This document shows positions 24,362 through 32,998 of a stretch of 64,000 nucleotides of DNA, one piece after another; within the stretch, counting starts at the first letter, position 1; each line of letters begins with the position of its first letter. Source of the DNA: Pseudomonas gozinkensis (GTDB lineage Bacteria; Pseudomonadota; Gammaproteobacteria; Pseudomonadales; Pseudomonadaceae); contig NZ_CP062253.1 of NCBI RefSeq assembly GCF_014863585.1, positions 4,056,501-4,120,500 on the forward strand, read 5' to 3'. Under the pieces are notes generated by a model. It worked only from the letters and a program-made list of their open reading frames with translations. It had not been told where the DNA came from and did not search any database. The position numbers were made by a program, and so were the translations under genes.

Positions 24362-24928
24362 ATGCGCCGTTCCCCGTTTCTGCTGAGTTGCACCCTATTG
24401 ACCGCTCTGGCGACGAGCGTCCACGCCGGCCCCACGCCCTCGCCCGAAGTGGTGCAAGGATTGGTGAACACCCTGAACGAACGCCTGAACATCGGCGACC
24501 TCGTCGCCCTGACCAAATGGGACAGCGGCAAGCCGATCCAGGACAGCCCCCGTGAGGCGCAGGTGATCGACAACGCCCGCAAGCTGGCCATCGAACGCAA
24601 GCTCGACCCGGAAGACGTTGCGCAGTTGATCGCCGCGCAGATGGAGGCCAACAAACTGGTGCAGTACGGGTTGCTCGCGCAATGGCAGGCCGCCGGTGCC
24701 GCGCCGGACACGCCGCGCCCGGATCTGGGCAAGCAGATTCGCCCGCGTCTGGACGAGTTGCAGACCCGTCTGCTGCAGCAATACGCCGACTTCACGCCCT
24801 ACCGTCACGACCCGAACTGCCCGGCATGGCTGGCCAAGGCGCGCACCGGTCTGACCCGCGATGCGCTGCATGATCTGGCCCTGACCCGCGCCACCGGCGA
24901 GCTGTGCATTCGGCCGCTGGTGCCCTAG
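24362..24928 (+). CDS. Periplasmic chorismate mutase (AroQ-gamma type)
   Basis: 188 residues with a signal peptide (about 1-22, cleavage near VHA). The helical body has the AroQ pattern: LVNTLNERLNIGDLVALTKW, SPREAQVIDNARKLAIERKL and AQLIAAQMEANKLVQYGLLA. The length and a Cys pair near the C-terminus (HDPNCPAW, GELCIRPL), probably disulfide-bonded, match the secreted AroQ-gamma class. It would convert chorismate to prephenate outside the cytoplasm. The biological reason is unresolved, since chorismate is cytoplasmic; roles in host or plant interaction have been proposed for homologues. Confidence 0.85.
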   Translation: MRRSPFLLSCTLLTALATSVHAGPTPSPEVVQGLVNTLNERLNIGDLVALTKWDSGKPIQDSPREAQVIDNARKLAIERKLDPEDVAQLIAAQMEANKLVQYGLLAQWQAAGAAPDTPRPDLGKQIRPRLDELQTRLLQQYADFTPYRHDPNCPAWLAKARTGLTRDALHDLALTRATGELCIRPLVP

Positions 24929-25054
24929 AACAAGGGTCTTGGCTTACATTGCTGGCGTCGATAGTCACCATCAGTTCAATGAAGTTCTCATAAAAAATCC
25001 GCGGCGTAACATCGGCTCCATACCCAACAAACAACACCCCTGGAGCACACGATC

Positions 25055-25417
25055 ATGAAACGCCAAATCCTTCTCGGCATCGCTTTCTCGGTTCTGGCAG
25101 TCAACGCTTTTGCAGCCAAACCCGCCCACACCATGATCGCCGAGGGCGGTTCGGACCGGTTGATTGAAAGTCGTTTGGCCGAGGGTGGTTCTGATCGTTT
25201 GATCGAACGCCGTGTTGCTGAAGGTGGCGCTGATCGCCTGATCGAGCGTCGCGTCGCTGAAGGTGGCGCGGATCGCCTGCTCGAACGCCGTGTTGCTGAA
25301 GGTGGCTCGGATCGTCTGCAAGAGCGCCGTGTTGCCGAAGGTGGCTCGGATCGTCTGCAAGAGCGCCGTGTTGCCGAAGGTGGCTCGGATCGCCTCATCG
25401 AACGCCGCGTAGCGTAA
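25055..25417 (+). CDS. Secreted 13-residue tandem-repeat protein
   Basis: 120 residues with a clear signal peptide (MKRQILLGIAFSVLAVNAFA). After a short spacer, seven tandem units of AEGGSDRLIERRV fill the rest. Variation is confined to few positions: Ser/Ala at 5, Ile/Leu/Gln at 9, and RR or SR. Each unit alternates a GG turn with a charged amphipathic segment, which could form a regular solenoid or helix-turn array. I recall similar Pseudomonas proteins labelled phage infection protein, a name I cannot verify. It has its own terminator and no partner gene. Confidence 0.8.
   Translation: MKRQILLGIAFSVLAVNAFAAKPAHTMIAEGGSDRLIESRLAEGGSDRLIERRVAEGGADRLIERRVAEGGADRLLERRVAEGGSDRLQERRVAEGGSDRLQERRVAEGGSDRLIERRVA
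25139..25411 (+). repeat. Seven tandem 39 bp coding repeats
   Basis: In-frame 39 bp units encoding the 13-residue repeats. Units five and six (GGCTCGGATCGTCTGCAAGA core) differ by a single silent base, showing recent duplication or gene conversion, while earlier units are more diverged. Copy number is expected to vary between strains. Confidence 0.85.
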
Positions 25418-25443
25418 ATCTGCTGTTTTACCGCAACACAAAG

Positions 25444-25473
25444 AAAAGCCCGGCCTGATCAGCCGGGCTTTTT
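25444..25473. terminator. Bidirectional rho-independent terminator
   Basis: Stem AAAAGCCCGGC with GCCGGGCTTTT around a 7 nt loop, between the convergent repeat-protein and lipoprotein genes. Confidence 0.85.
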
Positions 25474-25489
25474 CACGTCCAACCGGCGT

Positions 25490-25825
25490 TTATTGCACGG
25501 TTTTCAGCTTGACCACATCACCGGAGACCTTGGTGGTGTAGCCGCTCAGGACCCATGCCCAGAACCAGTTTTCCTGAATCTGAGTGTTGATCATGGCATC
25601 GCCGCCCTTGGCTTTGATCGCGGCATCCTGTGCACGGACGAAACGGCTGTTCTGCCGGATCGGGATCACGCCGAACAGCATCAGACCGGTGGCGGTGGCT
25701 TCGCTGTGGCCAATCACGGTGTATTGGCTGCTGTCGTAGTGTTTGGTGTTCATCGGGGTGCCGGTGCAACCTGCCAGAACCACACCGAACAGTGCGGCGG
25801 CGACTACTTTGCTGAGGTATTTCAC
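25490..25825 (-). CDS. Lipoprotein of unknown function (TRL-like)
   Basis: 111 residues from GTG 25825 (GGAG upstream). Signal peptide with lipobox VLAGC, so the mature protein is about 91 residues, anchored in the outer or inner membrane. A conserved-looking core is TGLMLFGVIPIRQNSRFVRA then AIKAKGGDAMINTQIQENWF and ending GYTTKVSGDVVKL. This pattern resembles the small TRL-like lipoprotein family; no biochemical function is known to me. Confidence 0.72.
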   Translation of the reverse strand: MKYLSKVVAAALFGVVLAGCTGTPMNTKHYDSSQYTVIGHSEATATGLMLFGVIPIRQNSRFVRAQDAAIKAKGGDAMINTQIQENWFWAWVLSGYTTKVSGDVVKLKTVQ

Positions 25826-25999
25826 TGCAAGACTCCATGGGTAAACGCCCGGGATCCGTCTCTCGGGCGGCGCACACTTTACCGAACGCAGTAGCTCATT
25901 GATATCAATCCCGGAAGGTTTCATTAAACGGCCTTGCTGGCAACCCATCCGCCATGTCGCATACCATGGCACCACTCCAATAAAGACAGACATTTCTCC

Positions 26000-27679
26000 A
26001 TGCTCAAAGCCAGTCTGCGCAGCCACCTGACCCTATGGTTTGCCGGTTTGTCTCTGCTGACGCTGTTGAGCGTGGGCTTCTACGTCGGTGATATCGCCAC
26101 TGAACAAATGAAACGCGCCAGCGGCAATGCGCTGCTCAGTACCGCGCGGTCAGCGGCGGCGCTGCTGGGCGAGCAACTGCGCGAACGGCAACTGGAGGTC
26201 TATCTGCTCAGCCGGGCGCCGCATCTGGAACGCGGTGATCTGGACAATCCGGCGATTCTCAAATCGATGCAGCTGCGCACCGAGGCCCGCACCGAGTATG
26301 CATGGATGGGGGTGACCGATGCTCAGGGCCGTGTGCATCAGGCAGTCAACGGTTTGCTGGTCGGTCAGGCCGTGCAACAACGCCCCTGGTTCCAGGCTGG
26401 TCTGCGCGGTGAATACACCGGCGATCCGCACGAAGCCGTGTTGTTGGCGAAACTGTTGCCAGGCCTGCCCAACGGCGAGCCACTGCGCTTCATCGACTTC
26501 GCCGCGCCCATTCGCAATGCCGACGGTCAGGTGATTGGTGTGCTCGGCGCCCATGCGCACTGGAGCTGGGTCACGCATATCGTCGAATCCGCAGCCATGT
26601 CGCACAAGGGAGCGGAGCCGGATATCGAAGCGCTGATCATCGATCACGACGGCAAGGTGCTGTACCCGGAAGCGCTGGTTGGCCAGCAGATGCCGGCCAA
26701 GGATCCGCAGTCCCCGGGCTGGGTCGTCGGCAACGGATACCTGACCAGCGAGGTGACGGTACCGACACCTACAGGCACCGCGCTGTCGTGGTCGATTGCC
26801 GTGCGTCAACCACTGGACACTGCGCTGCAACCGGCGCGACTGCTATTTTATAAATTGCTGTTGCTGGGGGTTTTCGCCGCCGTGGCGTTCGGGCTCGTGG
26901 CGTATTACCTGGCGCTGTACCTGAGCCGTCCCATCGAGCAACTCGCGCGTTCTGCCCAGAAAGTGCAGAACAACCAACCGGGGGCCCACTTCCCGCTCCA
27001 GCATCCCGTGCGGGAAATTGCCCAGCTCGGCCAGTCCATTGATGCCATGACCCAGTCGCTGCTCGCCAAGGAGCGTGAGCTGCAAGAGACCAACGCTTCG
27101 CTGGAAGCCACGGTCGCCCAACGCACGGCAGCCCTCACACTGGCCAACGCCGAGCTGCTGAGCCTGGCCACCCACGATGGCTTGACCGGTGTCTACAACC
27201 GCCGCCGCTTCGACGAAAAACTCACCGAATACAGCCTGTTGTTCCGTCGTACCGGGCGGCCGTTTGCGCTGCTTCTAATTGACGCCGATCACTTCAAGCG
27301 CATCAACGACACTCACGGTCATGCGGCCGGCGACGACGTACTGCGGCAATTGGCGCGACTGATCCAGATCAGCATCCGGAGCACGGATTTCGTCGCCCGT
27401 TACGGAGGCGAAGAATTTGCTGTGCTGCTGCCGGAAATCGCCAAACCCGATACCCCGGATATCGTCGCCGAGAAGATTCGGTCAGCGATTGCCGAGGCGA
27501 CCTTTCCAGCGGTCGGCCCGGTGACGGTCAGCATTGGTGTCAGCCTGGCCGACCCGGCCGACAACACCCCGACAGCATTGGTCAAACGTGCCGACCAGCA
27601 GTTGTACAAGGCGAAAGCGGCAGGTCGCAATCAAGTGGCCTGCCAGGCTTCGCTCATCGAGGTGAGCGAAAATGGCTGA
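26000..27679 (+). CDS. Membrane diguanylate cyclase with dCache-type sensor
   Basis: 559 residues from the ATG at 26000. TM1 about 8-30, a large periplasmic Cache-like domain (about 35-280, with YAWMGVTDAQGRVHQAVNGL), TM2 about 285-310, HAMP (about 312-365), a short coiled coil, then GGDEF. The active-site motif is GGEEF (about 469-473) in RYGGEEFAVLLPE, so it should make c-di-GMP. An RSTD inhibitory site sits exactly five residues before it, predicting product feedback. The Cache domain suggests control by a small molecule such as an amino or organic acid. Confidence 0.9.
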   Translation: MLKASLRSHLTLWFAGLSLLTLLSVGFYVGDIATEQMKRASGNALLSTARSAAALLGEQLRERQLEVYLLSRAPHLERGDLDNPAILKSMQLRTEARTEYAWMGVTDAQGRVHQAVNGLLVGQAVQQRPWFQAGLRGEYTGDPHEAVLLAKLLPGLPNGEPLRFIDFAAPIRNADGQVIGVLGAHAHWSWVTHIVESAAMSHKGAEPDIEALIIDHDGKVLYPEALVGQQMPAKDPQSPGWVVGNGYLTSEVTVPTPTGTALSWSIAVRQPLDTALQPARLLFYKLLLLGVFAAVAFGLVAYYLALYLSRPIEQLARSAQKVQNNQPGAHFPLQHPVREIAQLGQSIDAMTQSLLAKERELQETNASLEATVAQRTAALTLANAELLSLATHDGLTGVYNRRRFDEKLTEYSLLFRRTGRPFALLLIDADHFKRINDTHGHAAGDDVLRQLARLIQISIRSTDFVARYGGEEFAVLLPEIAKPDTPDIVAEKIRSAIAEATFPAVGPVTVSIGVSLADPADNTPTALVKRADQQLYKAKAAGRNQVACQASLIEVSENG

Positions 27680-27785
27680 TGCGCACTCGATCCCGCCACG
27701 ATTTCATTTTGGCGAAAGCCCGACACCCTCTGCGATTCAGGGGCGTCGATCAAAGATGTGGAGACTGGCGCTGAAGTAAACCGCT

Positions 27786-28481
27786 TTAGTGCTGCATGTC
27801 CTTGATCAGATCGGCCATCAACAGATCAGACACGTGGGTAAACGCCTTGCGCAGAACTTCGGGATCTCTTGCATATTGCTCCGGCAGGTAAGCAAGGTTG
27901 TTGGCGTCATTGAATACGGAGATCGTTTCAAAGTTTCGCCAAACCGCCGAGCCCTTGCGCTTGATCTGAGCGGTTGCACCAATAACCGGATACAACTCGG
28001 TGCTGAAGTTTTTCAGGCTCAACCCCCATTGCGAGACGATGATCTCGATCTCGGCATCAGCCTGCTCGCCTTCTCCGACTATTGTGAACAGCCGCTCCTG
28101 CTGAACCCGGTCAACGAAACGCTGGCGGACCAGTTTGGCCAGGTCGATATCATTGGCCTTCATGTTGTTGAGGATTGCCCGGGAAATATCCCCCGTCAGC
28201 ACATCACCATTTTTTGTCCCCTCCACGGACCCCGCGCCTGCCAATGCATTGACTTGTGTCGTCGATGCACCGGCCGCCATCCCGGTGGCTGCGCCGGCAC
28301 CGGCACCGAGTCCCGCGCTCCAGGCTTGAGTCATGCTGGTGTATTTGAAGTTTTCGACGGCGACATACACCGGCAGCACTTTCAGGGTCTTGATCTGTTG
28401 ACGATCTTCGATACTGAAGTTTTTGGTAACGCATCCGCAGAGCAGCAAGAGTGAGCCAACAACAATGAGCAATTTTTTCAT
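27786..28481 (-). CDS. Lipoprotein of unknown function
   Basis: 231 residues. Signal peptide and lipobox LLCGC; mature N-terminus at the Cys. A glycine/alanine-rich stretch (SAGLGAGAGAATGMAAGAST) near residues 53-75 resembles a glycine-zipper membrane-interacting segment. The remainder has mixed strands and helices (QRFVDRVQQERLFTIVGEGE). The leader and zipper suggest an outer-membrane-associated protein. No family assigned. Confidence 0.7.
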   Translation of the reverse strand: MKKLLIVVGSLLLLCGCVTKNFSIEDRQQIKTLKVLPVYVAVENFKYTSMTQAWSAGLGAGAGAATGMAAGASTTQVNALAGAGSVEGTKNGDVLTGDISRAILNNMKANDIDLAKLVRQRFVDRVQQERLFTIVGEGEQADAEIEIIVSQWGLSLKNFSTELYPVIGATAQIKRKGSAVWRNFETISVFNDANNLAYLPEQYARDPEVLRKAFTHVSDLLMADLIKDMQH

Positions 28482-28565
28482 GGCGGGGAAAGTTCGAAGG
28501 ACTGGATGTCAGACTTATCGCCCGCACTCGCCAATCCTTGAACCTGGCATGACTCACTGCCACGG

Positions 28566-28602
28566 AAAAATCGGGGCGGGTGCAAGGCTAACGCCCCGCC
28601 CT
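28566..28602 (-). terminator. Rho-independent terminator of the cytochrome c gene
   Basis: Minus-strand stem GGGGCG/CGCCCC (28573-28578 with 28592-28597) followed by GATTTTT, 35 bp after the cytochrome stop. Confidence 0.65.
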
Positions 28603-28634
28603 CTCAAGTACGCAGCTCCCGCACAGGCGCTTCA

Positions 28635-29021
28635 TTACTGAGAAAACGTCTGCAGATACGCCAACAAATTATCAATCTTCTCCTCGTCACTCAGCCCCCA
28701 GAAAATCATCCGCGTCCCCGGCACCACGCCCTTCGGATCTTTCAGATACTTCGTCAGCGTTTCACGATCCCAGGTCAGGCCGGAGTTTTTCATCGCATCG
28801 GAATACACGTAATTCGCCGACGTCCCCGCCGGGCGACCGATGATGCCGTTGAGTTCCGGGCCGAAGCCTGGGCGGGCGGATTCGCCGACCTGATGGCAGC
28901 CGCCGCACAGGCGCGGGAAGATTTTGGCGCCGGCCTCGGCGTCACCGGCAGCCAGTGTTGGCGTGCTGAACAGGCCTGCGTTGAGGATCAGGGCGAGAGT
29001 CAGTAATGCAGCGTTTTTCAT
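28635..29021 (-). CDS. Class I cytochrome c
   Basis: 128 residues from the ATG at 29021; a longer in-frame reading has no ribosome site. Signal peptide about 1-25 (cleavage near LAAGD). Haem-binding C39-G-G-C42-H43, and the probable axial Met is M105 in VPGTRMIFWG. The length and the GPELNGIIGRPAG block match the mitochondrial-type cytochrome c2/c550 group. A periplasmic electron carrier; no oxidase or dehydrogenase is adjacent. Confidence 0.9.
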   Translation of the reverse strand: MKNAALLTLALILNAGLFSTPTLAAGDAEAGAKIFPRLCGGCHQVGESARPGFGPELNGIIGRPAGTSANYVYSDAMKNSGLTWDRETLTKYLKDPKGVVPGTRMIFWGLSDEEKIDNLLAYLQTFSQ

Positions 29022-29076
29022 CGGGGTTTTCCAGATCTTCGGCGGCGCCAAGGGTAATCGGGCGTGGCCAGTTGCG

Positions 29077-30408
29077 CTACAGGTAGGCGCCCACAACCTG
29101 GCGGACTTTGAGCAAGGCTTGACGCAGGACAAGCATGTCCACCGATCCCAGCGCCAGACGAATTGCGTGGGGCACATGGGTGGACACGGTGAAGGGTTCT
29201 GCGGTGGTAACGGAAACCTGCTCGTGCATCAACTCGACCACGATATGGTCGGCCCGGACATCTTCCGGCAGCGGCAACCAAAGGAAATATGAAGAGGGAT
29301 GACCCACGGTCGGGAGGCCCTCGAGGATCTGCGCAGCGAGGATTTGCCGGGCCTGGGCGTCACTGCGCTTCTGCGCTTCGAGCAAGGTGACGGTGCCGTC
29401 GTCGAGCCAGCCGCAGGCGATGGCGGTCATCACCCCGGGCGTGTTCCAGGTGGTTGCGCGGATGATCCGCTCCAATGCCGCGACCCGTTCAACCGGCGCG
29501 GCGATGAAACCTACACGCAGGCCGGTGGCGATGTTTTTCGACAGGCCCGACACGTAGACCGTGCGCTCCGGCGCAAGAAAGGCCAACGGGAGCGGAGGGT
29601 TATCGACCAGAAAGGCGTAGGCCGCGTCCTCAATGATCGTCAGATCATGCCGGCGGGCAATCGCGATCAAGTCCTCACGTTGTTCCAGCGGCATCACCCA
29701 ACCCAGTGGATTGTGCAGGGTCGGCATGCTGTACACGGCACGCACCGGGCGCTGACGGCAGAGTCTGTCGAGAGCCGCCAGATCGGGGCCCTGCTCATTG
29801 ACGGGAATCGCCACCACTTCCAGGTGCAGCGCGTCGGCCAGCACTTTGAATCCGGAGTAGGTCAAGGCGTCGGCGGCAATCACATCACCGGGTTTCAGCA
29901 AAGCCATCAGCGTCACCGCCAGCCCCTGCTGGGCGCCATTGACGATCAGTATCTGCTCGGCCTCGACATTCAAACCTCTTGTCAGCAGATGCCGCGCCAC
30001 CGAGGCCCGTTCGTGCTGGCGACCGGCGTGGGGCTGATAGCGCAGCAGCGCTTCGAGGTCACCGGACAGCGCCAGTTGCCGCAACGCAGTGCGCAGCAGC
30101 TCGGCCTGCCCCGGCAATGACGGGTAGTTGAAGTTGAGGTCGATCATGCCGACCGCGACGTCTTTCTGGTCGATGCCCTGCCCCGGCAACAACGACGTCT
30201 CCCGCACGAATGTACCGCGCCCGGCTTCGCCGCTGACCAGGCCCATGGCCTCTAGTTCGGCGTATACGCGCGAGGCCGTGACCAGCGCCAGCCCTTCGCT
30301 CGCCGCCAATTGCCGGTGGGTCGGTAAGCGAGTGCCGGGCAGCAGTCGGCCGGCGCGAATGTCGGCGGCATAGGTGTCGACAAGGGTCTTGTAACGGGAG
30401 CGCGGCAT
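29077..30408 (-). CDS. MocR-type GntR/aminotransferase regulator
   Basis: 443 residues from the ATG at 30408. An N-terminal GntR winged helix (about 5-70: LLPGTRLPTHRQLAASEGLA) is fused to a fold-type I aminotransferase domain. The Schiff-base lysine is K291 in VYVSGLSKNIATGLRVGF, preceded by the aspartate block IIEDAAYAFL. MocR proteins bind PLP and usually regulate a divergent gene. Here that is an EamA-type exporter 89 bp away, like the PdxR or YdcR/YdcZ arrangement. Confidence 0.88.
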   Translation of the reverse strand: MPRSRYKTLVDTYAADIRAGRLLPGTRLPTHRQLAASEGLALVTASRVYAELEAMGLVSGEAGRGTFVRETSLLPGQGIDQKDVAVGMIDLNFNYPSLPGQAELLRTALRQLALSGDLEALLRYQPHAGRQHERASVARHLLTRGLNVEAEQILIVNGAQQGLAVTLMALLKPGDVIAADALTYSGFKVLADALHLEVVAIPVNEQGPDLAALDRLCRQRPVRAVYSMPTLHNPLGWVMPLEQREDLIAIARRHDLTIIEDAAYAFLVDNPPLPLAFLAPERTVYVSGLSKNIATGLRVGFIAAPVERVAALERIIRATTWNTPGVMTAIACGWLDDGTVTLLEAQKRSDAQARQILAAQILEGLPTVGHPSSYFLWLPLPEDVRADHIVVELMHEQVSVTTAEPFTVSTHVPHAIRLALGSVDMLVLRQALLKVRQVVGAYL

Positions 30409-30497
30409 GTCGGGCTGTATCCATGACAATTCTTTGATTGTGCTGATTCTCGTCCCTAGGATTGTTTCAACGCAACCCACCTCTGAGCGCAACGCGT

Positions 30498-31388
30498 ATG
30501 GAACGAACCACCCAACTCACCCCGGCCCTGGAAAAAACCAGCGGCTGGATCAATGGCTTTATCGGCGTCGTGATCTTCAGCGGCTCGCTGCCCGCCACGC
30601 GACTGGCGGTGCTGGAATTCGACCCGGTGTTTCTCACCGTCATCCGCGCCACCATCGCCGGCGCCCTGGCGTTGTGCCTGTTGTGGCTGTTTCGCGAACG
30701 ACGTCCGGAGCGGGATCAGTGGTTGTCATTGCTGATCGTTGCGCTGGGCGTGGTCGTGGGTTTCCCGTTGTTGACGGCCCTGGCATTGCAATACGTGACG
30801 TCGGCGCATTCCATCGTGTTTGTGGGATTGCTGCCGCTGGCGACAGCGATTTTCGGCGTACTGCGTGGCGGTGAACGGCCACGTCCGGTGTTCTGGATTT
30901 TTTCTGTATTGGGCAGTTCGCTGGTGGTCGGTTTTGCGATCTCGCAAGGCCTGACCGCCTCGCCCACCGGCGATCTGCTGATGCTGGCGGCGATTCTCGC
31001 CTGCGGCCTCGGTTACGCCGAAGGCGCAAAACTGTCGCGCACCCTTGGCGGCTGGCAGGTGATCTGCTGGGCGCTGGTGTTGTCGCTGCCGGTGATGGCC
31101 GTGCTGAGCGTGTGGCTGGCGCCCGCCTCGTTCAGCGGCATCAGCCTGTCGGCATGGATGTGCCTGGCGTACGTTTCGCTGTTCAGCATGCTGATCGGTT
31201 TTGTGTTCTGGTATCGCGGGCTGGCTCAGGGCGGGATTGCGGCGGTCGGACAGTTGCAATTGCTGCAACCGTTTTTTGGCCTGGCACTGGCCGCTACTTT
31301 GCTGCATGAACATGTCAGCGTGGGCATGTTGGTGGTCACGCTGGGGGTGATTCTGTGCGTGGCCGGGGCGAAGAAATTCGCTAAATAG
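30498..31388 (+). CDS. EamA/DMT-family transporter
   Basis: 296 residues from the ATG at 30498 (an upstream TTG at 30462 is less likely). Ten hydrophobic segments in two EamA repeats, with family-typical stretches: IGVVIFSGSLPATRLAV, FLTVIRATIAGALAL and QLQLLQPFFGLALAATLLHE. Members are usually exporters of amino acids or metabolites in the inner membrane. Divergent from a MocR regulator that probably controls it. Confidence 0.87.
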   Translation: MERTTQLTPALEKTSGWINGFIGVVIFSGSLPATRLAVLEFDPVFLTVIRATIAGALALCLLWLFRERRPERDQWLSLLIVALGVVVGFPLLTALALQYVTSAHSIVFVGLLPLATAIFGVLRGGERPRPVFWIFSVLGSSLVVGFAISQGLTASPTGDLLMLAAILACGLGYAEGAKLSRTLGGWQVICWALVLSLPVMAVLSVWLAPASFSGISLSAWMCLAYVSLFSMLIGFVFWYRGLAQGGIAAVGQLQLLQPFFGLALAATLLHEHVSVGMLVVTLGVILCVAGAKKFAK

Positions 31389-31391
31389 GCG

Positions 31392-32213
31392 TCAGCTCGC
31401 GCCGACCTTCCATTCACGCGGACTGAGCCCGGTCTTGCGCCGAAACGCCCGGGCCAGCGCCGACGGACTTTCATAACCGACCTCTTCGGCGATCAAGGCA
31501 ATCGGCCGTCCCTCGCGCAGACGTTTCTGCGCGAGGCTGATCCGCCAGTTCACCAGATAATCCACCGGTGTCTGCCCCACCACCCGCCGGAAGTGCTCAG
31601 CAAAACCGGCACGGGACAGGTTGGCGGCGCTCGCCAGTTCGGCAACGCTCCAGGCCTTGGCCGGTTGGTCGTGCATCAGGTTCAAGGCACGGGAAATCTT
31701 CGGATCGGCCAGCCCCGCCATCATGCCCGGTTGCTGGTTGCGACTGCTGATGAGGTGGCGCAACAACAGAATCACCAGCAATTCAAACAGCCGGTCCATC
31801 ACCGCTTCACGCCCACAATGTCCGTCGAAGGCCTCCTTGAACAACCACTGCAGGGTGTTGGCCATATCCGGGAGGTCAGCGAGTTTCAGCACCAGATAAT
31901 CCGGCAGCGCTGCCGCCAAAGCATTGCCCGCGCCGCCATCGAAGGTCAGAGAAGCGCACACCAGTTGCGTGCCCATGGCTTCATTGGCGAACAAGCGATG
32001 GGCCATGGGGCGCGGGAAAAAGATCAGGGTGGGCTCATTGAGCGAGAGTTCAGGATCGTTTCCCGGTTTGAGCAACAGCTCCCCCGCCTGCAACAGATGC
32101 ACATGCCCACACACCTGATCGCCGCCGTAGGCGCTCACCCCGCAGAACGTGCCGCTATGAAAGGTGCCGGCATTGACGCCGAAATGACTGAGCAACGTAG
32201 AAAGGCGGTCCAT
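31392..32213 (-). CDS. AraC-family regulator
   Basis: 273 residues from the ATG at 32213. N-terminal cupin-like effector domain (about 1-150, AraC_binding/cupin_6 type: LQAGELLLKPG), then two helix-turn-helix motifs at the C-terminus (WSVAELASAANLSRAGFAEH and IALIAEEVGYESPSALARAF) ending in RKTGLSPREWK. The cupin_6 type often accompanies oxidoreductases or detoxification genes. Divergent from the AhpD-like gene 134 bp away, its likely target. Confidence 0.9.
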   Translation of the reverse strand: MDRLSTLLSHFGVNAGTFHSGTFCGVSAYGGDQVCGHVHLLQAGELLLKPGNDPELSLNEPTLIFFPRPMAHRLFANEAMGTQLVCASLTFDGGAGNALAAALPDYLVLKLADLPDMANTLQWLFKEAFDGHCGREAVMDRLFELLVILLLRHLISSRNQQPGMMAGLADPKISRALNLMHDQPAKAWSVAELASAANLSRAGFAEHFRRVVGQTPVDYLVNWRISLAQKRLREGRPIALIAEEVGYESPSALARAFRRKTGLSPREWKVGAS

Positions 32214-32347
32214 GACTGATTCTCGCAAGGACAGGTTTGGACGATCTGTCGCATATCCTCGACGATTTGCACCCAAAGCACCAGTCGCGCTCCGTAGCAT
32301 TCACTCCATCCCCGGCGCACTTCGCACCGGACTTTCGGAGAATCACC

Positions 32348-32872
32348 ATGAGCCGCATCGCCCCTCTCAGCCTCGAAACCGCCACCGACGCCACTCGCCC
32401 GACACTTGAAGGCGTACAGAAAAAAATCGGTTTCCTGCCGAACCTGTTCAAGACCCTGGCCACTGCACCCGTTGCACTGGATGCCTACGTACAAATTTCC
32501 GCCACGCTGGGCAAGACCTCCCTGAGCGCCAAAGAAAAAGAGGCGGTGTATCTGGCCGCCTCGCAAGTCAACGGTTGCGACTATTGCCTGGCAGCGCACA
32601 CCCTGTTCGCCAGCAAGGCCGGGCTGGCAGCAGAAGAAATCATCGAAGCGCGTCACGGTCGGCTGAATGCTTTTGCCACCCTCGCCCATCAACTGACCGA
32701 AACCCGTGGTCACTTGAGCGATGAGCAGATTGCCGCCGCCCGTGCTGCTGGCATCGACGACAAGAAGATCATCGAAGTGATCGCGGTCGTCGCCGCGCAA
32801 ACCCTCACCAACTACCTGAATAACGTGGCGCTGACCGACGTCGATTTCCCGGCAATCGAAAATCCAGCGTAA
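32348..32872 (+). CDS. AhpD-like / carboxymuconolactone decarboxylase-family protein
   Basis: 174 residues from the ATG at 32348. The redox CxxC pair C77-D-Y-C80 with H84 (NGCDYCLAAHTLF) is the AhpD alkylhydroperoxidase signature in an all-helical CMD fold, and the start has the subfamily block VQKKIGFLPNLFKTLA. It probably acts as a thiol peroxidase or disulfide exchanger without a dedicated AhpC neighbour. Regulated, by position, by the divergent AraC-type gene. Confidence 0.87.
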   Translation: MSRIAPLSLETATDATRPTLEGVQKKIGFLPNLFKTLATAPVALDAYVQISATLGKTSLSAKEKEAVYLAASQVNGCDYCLAAHTLFASKAGLAAEEIIEARHGRLNAFATLAHQLTETRGHLSDEQIAAARAAGIDDKKIIEVIAVVAAQTLTNYLNNVALTDVDFPAIENPA

Positions 32873-32882
32873 TGCAAAAAAC

Positions 32883-32972
32883 TGTGGGAGCGAGCTTGCT
32901 CGCGATGGCAGTGGATCAGTCAACATCTTTGTCGATTGATACTCCGCCATCGCGAGCAAGCTCGCTCCCACA
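32883..32972. repeat. REP doublet (GTGGGAGCGAGCTTGCTCGCGA type)
   Basis: Inverted arms TGTGGGAGCGAGCTTGCTCG... and its exact complement, separated by about 36 bp, between the convergent AhpD-like and SulP genes. The same arms occur at 37904-37993. Typical REP/BIME unit of P. fluorescens-group genomes, mobilised by RAYT transposases encoded elsewhere. Confidence 0.88.
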
Positions 32973-32998
32973 TTGAATTTTGTACTGCGTCGGACGCG

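Noticed and set aside
25139..25411. Regular 39 bp repeats that might look like a CRISPR array
   Set aside because: The repeats are contiguous, in frame and without spacers; they encode the 13-residue protein repeats.
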